Positions 45,998 to 54,065 of a DNA stretch of 64,000 bases are shown piece by piece. Under the pieces are notes generated by a model. That model worked only from the letters and a program-made list of their open reading frames with translations. It ran no database searches and was not told the origin of the DNA. The DNA is taken from assembly GCF_014197535.1 (NCBI RefSeq), contig NZ_JACIFV010000002.1, positions 310,001 to 374,000 on the forward strand, written 5' to 3'. The stretch comes from Rhizobium aethiopicum (lineage in GTDB: Bacteria; Pseudomonadota; Alphaproteobacteria; Rhizobiales; Rhizobiaceae). How positions within the stretch are numbered: the stretch's first letter is position 1; each line of letters starts with the position of its first letter. Made by a program: the position numbers and the translations under genes.

Positions 45998-46023
45998 ACC
46001 GGCAAATCGCGAGATTTGCCGGT
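45998..46023 (-). terminator. terminator of the nolR-like gene
   Basis: ACCGGCAAATC (45998-46008) and GATTTGCCGGT (46013-46023) form an 11-base stem with a 4-base loop. On the minus strand TGTGCTTTTTTG follows. It lies about 95 bases after the nolR stop. Confidence 0.8.
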
Positions 46024-46117
46024 CGTTTTGAGTTCAGCTGCTGGAATACGTTGCCGAGACTTCCGGTGAGCATTTCCTTCGGCGCGGCAGCGGCCAACGC
46101 TTATGTCAGCGCTATCA

Positions 46118-46435
46118 TCAGGCTGCGGATCTGCTTCTGCTCGGAACGACGTAGATGTCTTCGAGCGTCGCCAGGATCTTCATGACAGGCTCGGAAGTAC
46201 TCGAATAGTAGATGGTCTGGGCGTCGCGGCGAGTCTTGACCAGCTTCTGCGCACGCAGTTTCGAAAGGTGCTGTGAAAGCGCCGACTGGCTGAGGCCGAC
46301 TTGTGTGGCAAGCACGCCGACGGCGACTTCGCCCTTCACCAGGCTGCACAGGATCAGCAATCTTTTGGGATTGGCCATGGCTGACAATAGGGCTGCCGCC
46401 ACATTCGTGTGGTCAGCCAAATCGGGGGTTTCCAT
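46118..46435 (-). CDS. nolR: NolR-like ArsR-family transcriptional repressor
   Basis: A 105-residue winged-helix regulator. The core AALLSAMANPKRLLILCSLV, KGEVAVGVLATQVGLSQSAL, SQHLSKLRAQKLVKTRRDAQ, TIYYSS is strikingly like rhizobial NolR, which represses nodulation and other genes and its own promoter. The recognition helix is LSQSALSQHLSKL. No metal-binding Cys motif of ArsR/SmtB sensors is present, again as in NolR. GGAAG lies nine bases before the ATG. A TTTAG-N9-AT NolR-box match lies about 90 bases upstream. Confidence 0.85.
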   Translation of the reverse strand: METPDLADHTNVAAALLSAMANPKRLLILCSLVKGEVAVGVLATQVGLSQSALSQHLSKLRAQKLVKTRRDAQTIYYSSTSEPVMKILATLEDIYVVPSRSRSAA

Positions 46436-46526
46436 ATTGTTATCTTCCTAATGCGAAACGTACATCATCTATCTGGTAAGGGCTGTCTGCCGGAGCCCGC
46501 GGCAAAATTAGCAACTGGGCTCGAAG

Positions 46527-46542
46527 ATTGTATATACCTAAA
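46527..46542 (-). promoter_or_regulatory. candidate NolR-box upstream of nolR
   Basis: The minus strand reads TTTAG-N9-AT, matching the published (A/T)TTAG-N9-A(T/A) NolR-box. A second match, TTTAG-N9-AA, is at 46565-46580 on the plus strand, inside the end of the neighbouring gene. The motif is short, so each match alone could be chance; position beside nolR supports it. Confidence 0.45.
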
Positions 46543-46543
46543 T

Positions 46544-47293
46544 TTAAGGTATCGAGTATGCTATTTTAGATATGTTTGAACAAATGTGATCGGAATCCAC
46601 AGCGAGCGTTTCGAATTCGTATCGCAGCAAAAAGTCGCCGGAAATGATCTCAAAACCCGCCGGATCGATGCCGCAGATGCGCCAAGAAGCCGATTTCGGG
46701 GCTTTTAAGCGCGCTGCAAGGGCTCCCGCCACATCGGGATGGCGTTCTACTAAATCTCGCACTGTTTCGGCCGCTTTGGCGGCGATCTCTTCGTTTGCCG
46801 GCGACTGGATGATGAGATCCCCGCCGTCGAGATGGTAGGCGCGACCGAAGCCGGCGTTGAGGCTCGCCTGCTCCGGTTTGAGACGGAAGAAGAGGAAATC
46901 GGGGAAATCGATATAGAGATTTGCCTTGGGATGGCGATCGAGGAAACGCGTGCGAATGCGCTCGTGAAACCGATGACCATGCTCAATCGGCTCCGCGATG
47001 CATTGGGTCGTCAGCCGGCCATGGGCAAGCGGATCGCCCTTGCCGGGCTCGCCGGTCAGCAACGAGGCGCGCGGGTCTCTTGCGAGCGCCTTTGTGTGAG
47101 CCGAAAGTTTCGAAACCAGGATGACGGGGACGCCGTCGATATCGGTGGCGAGGAGGACACGGCTGGCAAAGGGAAAACCGGTGTCGGGATCGAGAACGGC
47201 AATCGCTGCGTACCGTGCGGAGCGCAACAGCACGCGGGCGAGCCTGCGGGCCTCGTCGTCGGTTTCGCGTAAGGGCGAGGGCTGATCTTTCAT
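46544..47293 (-). CDS. HugZ-family pyridoxamine-phosphate-oxidase-like protein
   Basis: A 249-residue split-barrel flavin/haem-binding-fold protein from the ATG at 47293. The N-terminal barrel shows RRLARVLLRSARYAAIAVLD, PFASRVLLATDIDGVPVILV, SKLSAHTKALARDPRASLLT, and the C-terminal part is a DUF2470-like domain (NEEIAAKAAETVRDLVERHP). HugZ proteins degrade haem for iron supply, while others of the fold bind flavin; haem ligands cannot be proved here. It is 31 bases downstream of choV's end on the opposite side of the cho cluster and 108 bases from nolR, all on the minus strand. Confidence 0.8.
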   Translation of the reverse strand: MKDQPSPLRETDDEARRLARVLLRSARYAAIAVLDPDTGFPFASRVLLATDIDGVPVILVSKLSAHTKALARDPRASLLTGEPGKGDPLAHGRLTTQCIAEPIEHGHRFHERIRTRFLDRHPKANLYIDFPDFLFFRLKPEQASLNAGFGRAYHLDGGDLIIQSPANEEIAAKAAETVRDLVERHPDVAGALAARLKAPKSASWRICGIDPAGFEIISGDFLLRYEFETLAVDSDHICSNISKIAYSIP

Positions 47294-47324
47294 ACCCGCT
47301 TTGTGGCAAAGCGGATCGAAAACA

Positions 47325-48377
47325 TCAAGCGTCCTCCTTGCGGCGATGGCGCGTGAGGCCGGCGACGATATCCTGGGCGGTGATGGTGCCGATGACAGTA
47401 CCGTTTTCCACGATGCCGATGCTGCCCGGCTGGCGGGCGAGTACATCGAGGACATCGACGAGCGGGGTCGCGGCACGGGCCGTGGCGCTGACGCTCATGC
47501 CGGCGGCCGTCTGGCCGAGGCCGGGCTGCATGACGTCGGCGGCGGTCAGCATGTTGATCGGATTGAGGTTCTGCACAAAGTCGGCGACATACTGGTCCGC
47601 GGGGTTCTTGACGATGTCGTGCGGCGTTCCGCACTGGATGATCCGGCCGCCCTCCATGATGGCGATACGGTTGCCGATGCGGAAGGCCTCGTCGAGATCG
47701 TGGCTGACGAAGAGAATGGTCTTCTTCAGCCGCCGCTGGAACTCCAGGAGTTCGTCCTGCAGGCGGGTGCGGATCAGCGGGTCGAGCGCCGAGAACGGCT
47801 CGTCCATGAGCAGGATCGGGGCGCCGGTAGCAAAGGCGCGGGCAAGGCCGACACGCTGCTGCATGCCGCCTGACAGCTCGTTGACCTTGCGGTTCGCCCA
47901 TTTCGTCAGGTTGACAAGTTCGAGCTGCTCGCCGACGCGGGCCTTGCGTTCGGCCTCAGGCATGCCGGCGAGTTCGAGACCGAAGCCGACATTTTCGGCG
48001 ACGGTGCGCCAGGGCAGGAGAGCGAACTGCTGGAACACCATGGAGACGGTGTGGGTTCGCAGTTCGCGCAGCGCCTTGGCATTGCATTTGTAAGGGTTGA
48101 CGAGGCCGGTGGTCGTGGAGACCGCGACGTCGCCGCGCACCACGGGAGCGAGCCCGTTGACGGCCCGCAGCAAGGTCGACTTGCCCGAACCGGAAAGGCC
48201 CATCAGCACGAGGATCTCGCCTTCCTCGATCGTTAGCGACGCATTGGCGACGCCGAGCACCAGGCCGGTCGCGGCGCCGATCTCGTCACGCGTTTTGCCC
48301 TGGTCGGCCATGGCAAGGGCGGCTTCCGGTCGGTCGCCGAAGATAATACTGACATCCTTGAAGCTTACCGCGGTCAT
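47325..48377 (-). CDS. choV: choline ABC transporter ATP-binding protein
   Basis: ATPase of a glycine-betaine/choline importer, 350 residues. It has a ProV-type N-terminal extension (GDRPEAALAMADQGKTRDEI), Walker A GLSGSGKST, the Q-loop MVFQQFALLPWRT, signature LSGGMQQRVGLARA, Walker B PILLMDEPFSALDPL and H-loop FVSHDLDEA. Its C-terminal part after residue 270 contains a partial CBS-like region ending GTVIGTITAQDIVAGLTRHR. Its start overlaps choW's end as ATGA. Last of choX-choW-choV. Confidence 0.95.
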   Translation of the reverse strand: MTAVSFKDVSIIFGDRPEAALAMADQGKTRDEIGAATGLVLGVANASLTIEEGEILVLMGLSGSGKSTLLRAVNGLAPVVRGDVAVSTTTGLVNPYKCNAKALRELRTHTVSMVFQQFALLPWRTVAENVGFGLELAGMPEAERKARVGEQLELVNLTKWANRKVNELSGGMQQRVGLARAFATGAPILLMDEPFSALDPLIRTRLQDELLEFQRRLKKTILFVSHDLDEAFRIGNRIAIMEGGRIIQCGTPHDIVKNPADQYVADFVQNLNPINMLTAADVMQPGLGQTAAGMSVSATARAATPLVDVLDVLARQPGSIGIVENGTVIGTITAQDIVAGLTRHRRKEDA

Positions 48378-49219
48378 GCGCCGTCTCCTTCACCCGCCGT
48401 GCGGAACATGCGGTCGAGAATGATCGCCAGGATGACGATACAGAGACCGGCTTCGAAGCCTTTTGCGACATTGACGGTGTTCAGCGCACGCACGACCGGC
48501 ACGCCGAGACCATCGGCGCCGACGAGTGCGGCGATGACTACCATCGATAGCGACAACATAATGGTCTGGGTGAGGCCCGCCATGATCTGCGGCGCGGCGA
48601 AGGGGAGCTCGACCTTGCGCAGCACCTGCATCGGCCGTGCGCCGAAGGCGACCGCGGCTTCGACAAGGGAGGGCGGCGTCGAGATGATGCCGAGACGTGT
48701 CAACCGGATGGGAGCGGGGATTGCGAAGATGACGGTCGCGATCAGGCCCGGAACCATTCCAAGGCCGAAGAGGATCAGCGCCGGGATCAGGTAGACAAAT
48801 GTCGGAATGGTCTGCATCAGATCGAGTACCGGGCGCATGGCTGCGTAGACCCAGGCGCGGCGGGCGGCCGCGATACCGAGCGGAATACCGATCACCATGC
48901 TGACAAAGGTGGAGGCGAGCACGAGGGCGAGCGTCTCCGTCGTCTCCTTCCAGTATCCTTGGTTCATGATGAGCAGCAGCCCAAGACATGTGAAGAGCGT
49001 GATCGCGATCGACCGCCGAAGCCAGAAGGCGAGGGCGGAAATGACCGCGATGACAATCAGCGGATGCGGCTTTTGCAGCACGAAGAGCAGGCCGTCGATG
49101 ACGTGCGACAGCAGAAAGGCAAGCTGGTTGAAGAACCATTCGCCATTCGAGGTCAGCCAGTCCACGAAGGATTTGGCCAATGGGCCGATGGGAATCTTAG
49201 AGTCGGTGATCCAATTCAA
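48374..49219 (-). CDS. choW: choline ABC transporter permease
   Basis: Inner-membrane permease of 281 residues with about six helices, of the ProW/OpuAB type. Visible are the N-terminal SKIPIGPLAKSFVDWLTSNG, the helix LFTCLGLLLIMNQGYWKET, the core PTFVYLIPALILFGLGMVPG and the EAA loop VEAAVAFGARPMQVLRKVEL, which contacts ChoV. It begins with TTG at 49219. A GC-rich hairpin lies between choX and this gene. Confidence 0.93.
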   Translation of the reverse strand: MNWITDSKIPIGPLAKSFVDWLTSNGEWFFNQLAFLLSHVIDGLLFVLQKPHPLIVIAVISALAFWLRRSIAITLFTCLGLLLIMNQGYWKETTETLALVLASTFVSMVIGIPLGIAAARRAWVYAAMRPVLDLMQTIPTFVYLIPALILFGLGMVPGLIATVIFAIPAPIRLTRLGIISTPPSLVEAAVAFGARPMQVLRKVELPFAAPQIMAGLTQTIMLSLSMVVIAALVGADGLGVPVVRALNTVNVAKGFEAGLCIVILAIILDRMFRTAGEGDGA

Positions 49220-49264
49220 GAGCGCGCCTATCCAGAAAAAACTAACAATCGGACAAAAATGAAG

Positions 49265-49284
49265 CGGGGCGGCGAGCCGCCCCG
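49265..49284 (-). terminator. intercistronic hairpin between choX and choW
   Basis: CGGGGCGGC (49265-49273) and GCCGCCCCG (49276-49284) form a 9-base GC stem. TTCATTTTTG follows on the minus strand, so partial termination is likely. The layout copies that of the peptide transporter operon, where the binding-protein gene is also followed by a hairpin. Confidence 0.75.
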
Positions 49285-49293
49285 TTCATGCGA

Positions 49294-50250
49294 TCAAAGG
49301 CCGAGGCTGGTCTTGGCGGCCGCCAGCGCGTCGCCCTTGCCGTCGCGGGTCTTGACGCCGGCGAGCCAGGGCTCGAGCGCCGACGGGTTGGCCTTCAGCC
49401 ATTCGGTAGCCGCAGCTTCCGGCTCCTTGCCGTCGTCGAGGATCTTGCCCATGATCTGGTTCTCCATGTCGAGGGAGAACGTCAGGTTCTTCAGCATGGC
49501 GCCGACATTCGGGCATTCGCCGAGGTAGCCGGCGCGGACATTGGTAAAGACCTTGGCGCCGCCGAAGTCGGGACCGAAGACGTCGTCGCCGCCCGTGAGG
49601 TAGGTCAGCTTGAAGTTGGTGTTCATCGGATGGGGTTCCCAGCCGAGGAAAACGACGGGCTTGCCTGCTTTTTCGGCGCGAGCGACCTGGGCGAGCATGC
49701 CCTGTTCGGAGGATTCGACGACTTCCATATCCTTCATGCCGAAGGTGTTCTTTTCGATCAGATCCATGACGAGGCGGTTGCCGTCATTGCCGGGCTCGAT
49801 ACCGTAGATCTTGCCGTCGAGATCGTCCTTATGGGCGGCGATATCCTTGAAGTCCTTGATGCCGAGCTCGGCACCCTTGGCGTTGGTGGCGAGCGTGTAC
49901 TTGGCGCCGACGAGGTTGGGGCCGAAGGATTCGACCGACTTGTCATCGATATAGGGGCGGACGTCCTTTTCCTGTGTCGGCATCCAGTTGCCGAGGAAGA
50001 TGTCGATGTCCTTATTCTTCAGCGAGGTGTAGGTGACCGGCACCGAGAGGACCTTGATGTCGGTCTGGTAGCCGATGCTTTTCAGGACGACGGATGCGGT
50101 CGCCGTGGTGGCGGTGATATCAGTCCAGCCGACGTCGGAGAAGTGGACGGTGGAGCAGCTGTCTGGATCGGCGGCGAAAGCGGCGGTCGCAACGGAGAGG
50201 GCGGCGACGGCAGTTGCAGTGACGAGTTTGAATGTGCTTGTTGTTTTCAT
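49294..50250 (-). CDS. choX: choline ABC transporter binding protein
   Basis: Periplasmic receptor for choline (and acetylcholine) in rhizobia. From the ATG at 50250 it has 318 residues, with signal peptide MKTTSTFKLVTATAVAALSV cleaved near AFAAD. The aromatic cage of ChoX-type proteins is suggested by Trp in FSDVGWTDIT, LGNWMPTQEKD and FLGWEPHPMN, and by Tyr in KYTLATN. The EPGNDGNRLV segment also belongs to the ligand pocket. Choline taken up can be used as carbon and nitrogen source or turned into phosphatidylcholine. Confidence 0.95.
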   Translation of the reverse strand: MKTTSTFKLVTATAVAALSVATAAFAADPDSCSTVHFSDVGWTDITATTATASVVLKSIGYQTDIKVLSVPVTYTSLKNKDIDIFLGNWMPTQEKDVRPYIDDKSVESFGPNLVGAKYTLATNAKGAELGIKDFKDIAAHKDDLDGKIYGIEPGNDGNRLVMDLIEKNTFGMKDMEVVESSEQGMLAQVARAEKAGKPVVFLGWEPHPMNTNFKLTYLTGGDDVFGPDFGGAKVFTNVRAGYLGECPNVGAMLKNLTFSLDMENQIMGKILDDGKEPEAAATEWLKANPSALEPWLAGVKTRDGKGDALAAAKTSLGL

Positions 50251-50486
50251 TTTAGACTCCCAGTCTTTAGGTCCCCAAGCCAATCACCAATAGCCGAGTT
50301 TGACAAGCGACCTCAGTGTGTTTGCGTCGTATCGACGGGTGCGATTGCGACGTCTGCAGATTTTTCGCAGTCGCGGGTTTTCGCGGCTTTCGGCGGGTTT
50401 TGGGCGTCAATTCCTGTGATTATCGCCGTTGCGGGGCTTTTCTTTGCCAATCCGAGCTTTCAATAAACCGATCAAGGAGAAATCGG

Positions 50487-51089
50487 ATGGCAAAGCTCTA
50501 TTTCAACTACTCGACGATGAACGCCGGCAAGTCGACGATGCTGCTGCAGGCCTCCTATAATTATCAGGAGCGCGGCATGCGGACGGTGCAGCTGATCGCC
50601 GCCTTCGACGAGCGCGCCGGCCGCGGCGTCATCGGCTCGCGGATCGGGCTGGAGGCGAGCGCCATTCCCTTCGAGCCGGACGAGGATCTGTTCCGGCTGG
50701 TCATGACGCTGAGCGGCGAAGGGGCGCCGATCTCCTGCGTCTTCGTCGACGAGGCGCATTTCATGACGCCTCTCCATGTCTGGCAGCTTGCCCGCATCGT
50801 CGACCGGCTCGGCATCCCCGTCATGGTCTACGGGCTGAGGACGGATTTTCAGGGCAAGCTGTTTCCGGCCTCACAGGAGCTTTTGGCGATCGCGGACGAA
50901 ATGCGCGAGGTGCGCACGATCTGCCACTGCGGGCGTAAGGCGACGATGGTGGTGCGGCTGGACGCGCAGGGAAAGGTGCTGCATGAAGGCGCGCAGATCG
51001 ACGTCGGCGGCAATGAGAAGTATGTCTCGCTCTGCCGCAGGCACTGGGATGACGAAATGAACGGGGCCTGGATCGCCGAGCCGGTGTGA
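50487..51089 (+). CDS. tdk: thymidine kinase
   Basis: Phosphorylates thymidine to dTMP for nucleotide salvage. The 200-residue protein, from the ATG at 50487 with AAGGAG ten bases upstream, has the P-loop STMNAGKSTMLLQ, the FVDEAHFM Walker-B-like motif with the catalytic Glu, the lasso YGLRTDFQGKLFPAS and a zinc-binding set of cysteines (ICHCGRKATM and VSLCRRHWD, the latter with His in place of one Cys). The lid TMVVRL is present. The frame upstream to 50316 is not part of the protein. Confidence 0.95.
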   Translation: MAKLYFNYSTMNAGKSTMLLQASYNYQERGMRTVQLIAAFDERAGRGVIGSRIGLEASAIPFEPDEDLFRLVMTLSGEGAPISCVFVDEAHFMTPLHVWQLARIVDRLGIPVMVYGLRTDFQGKLFPASQELLAIADEMREVRTICHCGRKATMVVRLDAQGKVLHEGAQIDVGGNEKYVSLCRRHWDDEMNGAWIAEPV

Positions 51090-51162
51090 GGCGGTGACAG
51101 GGCCGGTTTTCTTCGGCGTCTGGAGCGGCTAGCTTGGGCAGGAGATTCTCCGGAGGGATGAG

Positions 51163-52236
51163 GTGCGCAAAGCTCCGCCATTCGACAGTCAGTACGAAGC
51201 CGCAGGCGGCCTTGCCGAAAAGATTGCGGCCGAGGGAGCCTATTGCGAAGCCTGCATCCGCGGCTTTGACAGCGAAGAAACACGATCGGCCGACGAGGTT
51301 TTTCTCGAACAGAATGCGCGTTTCCAGGCCCATATCGCCGATGGCGCGGCGCTCGATGCGTTGCTTGCCGAGCTGGTCTTTACGTTGGACCGCATGACGG
51401 CAGAGGTTTCGGCCGATCTCGACAGTTTCCGCGGATTGACGCTGCGCGAGAAAATGGCCGGCTGGACATCACGCCATCGGATGTGGCGCATGTATACTGA
51501 ACGGGTGCGCGAGGCGCCTGTCATCGAGCGGCTGCTCGATCTCCTGGCGAAATCGGACGCGCTCGCCAGGCTGATCGTGAGCCAGCGCACCTCTATCATC
51601 GAACGCCACAAGATAGCCGAACATGGTCTCGTGCGCATTGTCGAGCAACGGCGCCGGCTGGTCGATTCCATCGACATCGCCCGGCTGAAGATGAAGGAGC
51701 TCAACGCCAAAGCACTGACGACGCAGGGCCGTATCGGCGTCTATGGCAACAGGGCGCACTGGGAACAGATGGAGGCAGAGCGGCGGGCGTTGAAGGCAGA
51801 GGCCGAACAAATTTCCGCGGAGGAGCACGAGATGCGGGACGACAGCCAGCGGCGCGAGCGCTTCATCGGCCTGTTCCAGGCTTTCGTCGATTCGTTGAAT
51901 GGCCGGATCGGTGCCTGCAACGTCTTGCTGCGCAAGCTGATGATCGATGTCGAGGAGCGGCTGATCATCTATCAGGCGCAGGTCGATACCGACCGGCCGG
52001 GCATGAAGGTCAGGATCAAGCCGGAGCTCTTCCCCGATATAGCAGCACCGATCAGGCTGTTCGAGAAGGGCATGCTGGTCGCCCAGGATCTGGAGCGGCG
52101 CAAGAGCCGGGCCGACCTCGACGTCGCCGGAAAGTTTCCGGCCTATGCCGAGCCGGCGCCGGAAACGCCGGGAGCGCCGCTCATCGATCCCGCTCGCAGG
52201 TCCTTCCGCTTCAGCCTGCCTTTCCTGCGTTCCTGA
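51163..52236 (+). CDS. uncharacterised coiled-coil protein
   Basis: A 357-residue, highly charged, helical protein that I cannot place. It starts at a GTG with GGAGG upstream and has a short N-terminal part with two cysteines (YCEACIRGFDSEETR). Long amphipathic helices follow: SIDIARLKMKELNAKALTTQ and EQMEAERRALKAEAEQISAE. The C-terminal tail is Pro/Ala-rich (PAYAEPAPETPGAPLIDPAR). No signal peptide or membrane helix is evident, so it is probably cytoplasmic. Helical runs recall TelA-type toxic-anion-resistance proteins, but I see no decisive motif. It precedes a DUF2333 gene on the same strand by 185 bases including a repeat. Confidence 0.6.
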   Translation: MRKAPPFDSQYEAAGGLAEKIAAEGAYCEACIRGFDSEETRSADEVFLEQNARFQAHIADGAALDALLAELVFTLDRMTAEVSADLDSFRGLTLREKMAGWTSRHRMWRMYTERVREAPVIERLLDLLAKSDALARLIVSQRTSIIERHKIAEHGLVRIVEQRRRLVDSIDIARLKMKELNAKALTTQGRIGVYGNRAHWEQMEAERRALKAEAEQISAEEHEMRDDSQRRERFIGLFQAFVDSLNGRIGACNVLLRKLMIDVEERLIIYQAQVDTDRPGMKVRIKPELFPDIAAPIRLFEKGMLVAQDLERRKSRADLDVAGKFPAYAEPAPETPGAPLIDPARRSFRFSLPFLRS

Positions 52237-52352
52237 TCCGTGCCTCGCGCCGTCCGCGCTGCTTTCATTCGTAAAAATCGAGGCGCTCGTGTTGTGCTCG
52301 GCCTGACGAGCGCATATGTGGATGCAGCGGGGCGGCGCAGTAACTCTAAGTG

Positions 52353-52392
52353 CTACAGCGTCCTTAGCGCGCCTAAAAAAGCGCGGCGCTGT
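52353..52392. repeat. CTACAGCG...CGCTGT palindromic repeat, copy 1
   Basis: CTACAGCGTCCTTAGCGCGC followed by CTAAAAAAGCGCGGCGCTGT. Outer arms ACAGCG/CGCTGT and inner arms GCGCG/CGCGC pair. Copy 2, in the opposite orientation, is at 56750-56792. It lies between the coiled-coil gene and the DUF2333 gene and could be a weak terminator. Confidence 0.75.
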
Positions 52393-52421
52393 TTGTTCGC
52401 CTCGCCTGACAGGAGACGACG

Positions 52422-53552
52422 ATGCTTGACCGGATAGCCGGTTTTTTCAGGCTGATGGGCCAGACGATCGGCCGCTGGGCCCGCCTGTTTTTCGCTTGGG
52501 CCTTCTGGCCCTTTCTTGCCGCGCATGGCTGGTACCAGCGCCGGAGCTGGCTGATCCGGCTGCCGATTATCGCATTCGTGGCGCTCTTCGCCGTACTTTA
52601 CGGCTATTTCTTCTGGCAGACGCAGGTCTGGTCGAACTTCAACACCGCCTTTGTCGACCAATACCGGTTTTCGGAACGCAAGATTGCCGCCGGGCAGGAA
52701 CTGCCGTCCGCCGAGGGCGCGAGCGGCGCGGCCACCAAGACCTGTCAGCGCTCAGCCATTGTCGATGTCACGGCTGACCTTACCGATTTCAACGTCAACC
52801 AGAACGCATGGATTTCTTCCATGCTGCTCTACAAAATGGGCTTCTTCGGGATCGACTGGGATCACACGCCCTTCCTCGACAACAAGGCCTCATTCCAGCG
52901 CGGCATCAACCAGGCAGTCCGGCGTACCTCGGCGGAGCTTGTCGATACACTCGGGCGCGTGCGCGGCACGTCTGGCATCAACAACGATCTGCAGAGCGCA
53001 CGCGGCAATCTGCAGTTCGACGAATATAGCTGGTATTTCGGGCTCAATCCCTTCGGGCCTAAAACGCCGACGCCTTCCTACTACCGCTCGGCGATCGGCA
53101 GCTTACGCAAGTTCAATACTGATCTGTCCGCCTGCAACGTTATTTTCGACGGCCGCGCCGACAATCTGATGCAGTTCATCGATCGCATCGCCAACGATCT
53201 CGGCTCCACCTCCGACATGCTCGCCGAGCGCTCGGAACACCATAATCGCGGCTGGTTCGACACGCGTGCCGACGATCGGTTCTGGTTCGCCTACGGCCAG
53301 CTTTATGCCTATTACGCCATCCTGACCGCTGCGCAGGCGGATTTCTCGCAGGTGGTGCAGGAACGCAATCTCGGCGCGATCTGGAGCGGCACCACGAGGC
53401 AGTTCCAGGCGGCACTGCGCATCCAGCCCTCGATCATCTCGAACGGCCGCGAAGACGGCTGGATCATGCCGAGCCACCTCGCGACCATGGGCTTCTATAT
53501 CTTGAGGGTGCGCTCGAACCTCGTCGAGATCCGGTCGGTGCTCGATCGTTAG
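52422..53552 (+). CDS. DUF2333 family membrane-anchored protein
   Basis: A 376-residue protein of the DUF2333 family. The N-terminal cytoplasmic part MLDRIAGFFRLMGQTIGRWA is followed by a hydrophobic stretch and one strong membrane helix LPIIAFVALFAVLYGYFFW (residues about 47-65). A large, presumably periplasmic domain with NVNQNAWISSMLLYKMGFFG, LRKFNTDLSACNVIFDGRAD and FWFAYGQLYAYYAILTAAQA follows. The function of the family is unknown. The ATG follows ACAGGAGACGACG. The coiled-coil gene upstream on the same strand may be a functional partner, judged by position only. Confidence 0.85.
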   Translation: MLDRIAGFFRLMGQTIGRWARLFFAWAFWPFLAAHGWYQRRSWLIRLPIIAFVALFAVLYGYFFWQTQVWSNFNTAFVDQYRFSERKIAAGQELPSAEGASGAATKTCQRSAIVDVTADLTDFNVNQNAWISSMLLYKMGFFGIDWDHTPFLDNKASFQRGINQAVRRTSAELVDTLGRVRGTSGINNDLQSARGNLQFDEYSWYFGLNPFGPKTPTPSYYRSAIGSLRKFNTDLSACNVIFDGRADNLMQFIDRIANDLGSTSDMLAERSEHHNRGWFDTRADDRFWFAYGQLYAYYAILTAAQADFSQVVQERNLGAIWSGTTRQFQAALRIQPSIISNGREDGWIMPSHLATMGFYILRVRSNLVEIRSVLDR

Positions 53553-53563
53553 AGCGTTGCGCG

Positions 53564-54019
53564 TCAGCGGCGCGCCGCATGAACCTCGAAGCCAACGACG
53601 CGCAGCTTCTCGACGAATTCATAGGTGACGCCGACGATGCCGCCGCCGCTGGCATCGTCACGGAAGCGGCCGATGCTGCGCACCAACTTGTAACCGCCGA
53701 GCCGTCGACGCGATAGACGAAACGAAAGCCGATGCCGTGAAGGCTTGCCTCCTCGAAGGTCTGAGCGATCAGGCTGCGGTCTTCGGCGTGAATTCGAGAC
53801 ATCAGTTCGGCCAGATTGACCGGCCTGTCGCTATAGGGAAGATCGAAGATCGCGTGCACATCCTCGCTTGCAAAGAAATGTCCGGTTTCGATGTCGATGC
53901 CAGAAGCCGAAAAGGCGATAGGCAGCAATCATCTGAACGATTTCCGCATCGGTGATGCCGATATGGGCGCGGGACTGTGCTATCTTGTCGACGACAGGCT
54001 GTTCGAAGCGAAGAGACAC
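53564..54019 (-). pseudogene. PAS-domain gene interrupted by two single-base frameshifts
   Basis: Three frames read in turn give one PAS protein of about 150 residues. It starts at a GTG at 54019 (SLRFEQPVVDKIAQSRAHIG, then ITDAEIVQMIAAYRL), passes to SASGIDIETGHFFASEDVHA and IFDLPYSDRPVNLAELMSRI, and ends GYKLVRSIGRFRDDASGGGI, VGVTYEFVEKLRVVGF, stopping at 53564. The first break is an extra T in cctttt (plus-strand A run 53910-53913); the second is a missing G near 53694. Both are in short homopolymers and restore frame jointly, so sequencing error competes with true decay. The domain resembles PAS_3 folds. It lies directly after the LuxR-type gene. Confidence 0.75.
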
Positions 54020-54065
54020 GATTCCCCCAATTCACGGGACGACGTGCTGACCCTCTTCTGATTTT

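Noticed and set aside
50316..50486. In-frame extension of thymidine kinase upstream of 50487
   Set aside because: The extension is Cys/Arg-rich noise; the internal ATG has AAGGAG at the right distance and begins the conserved sequence.
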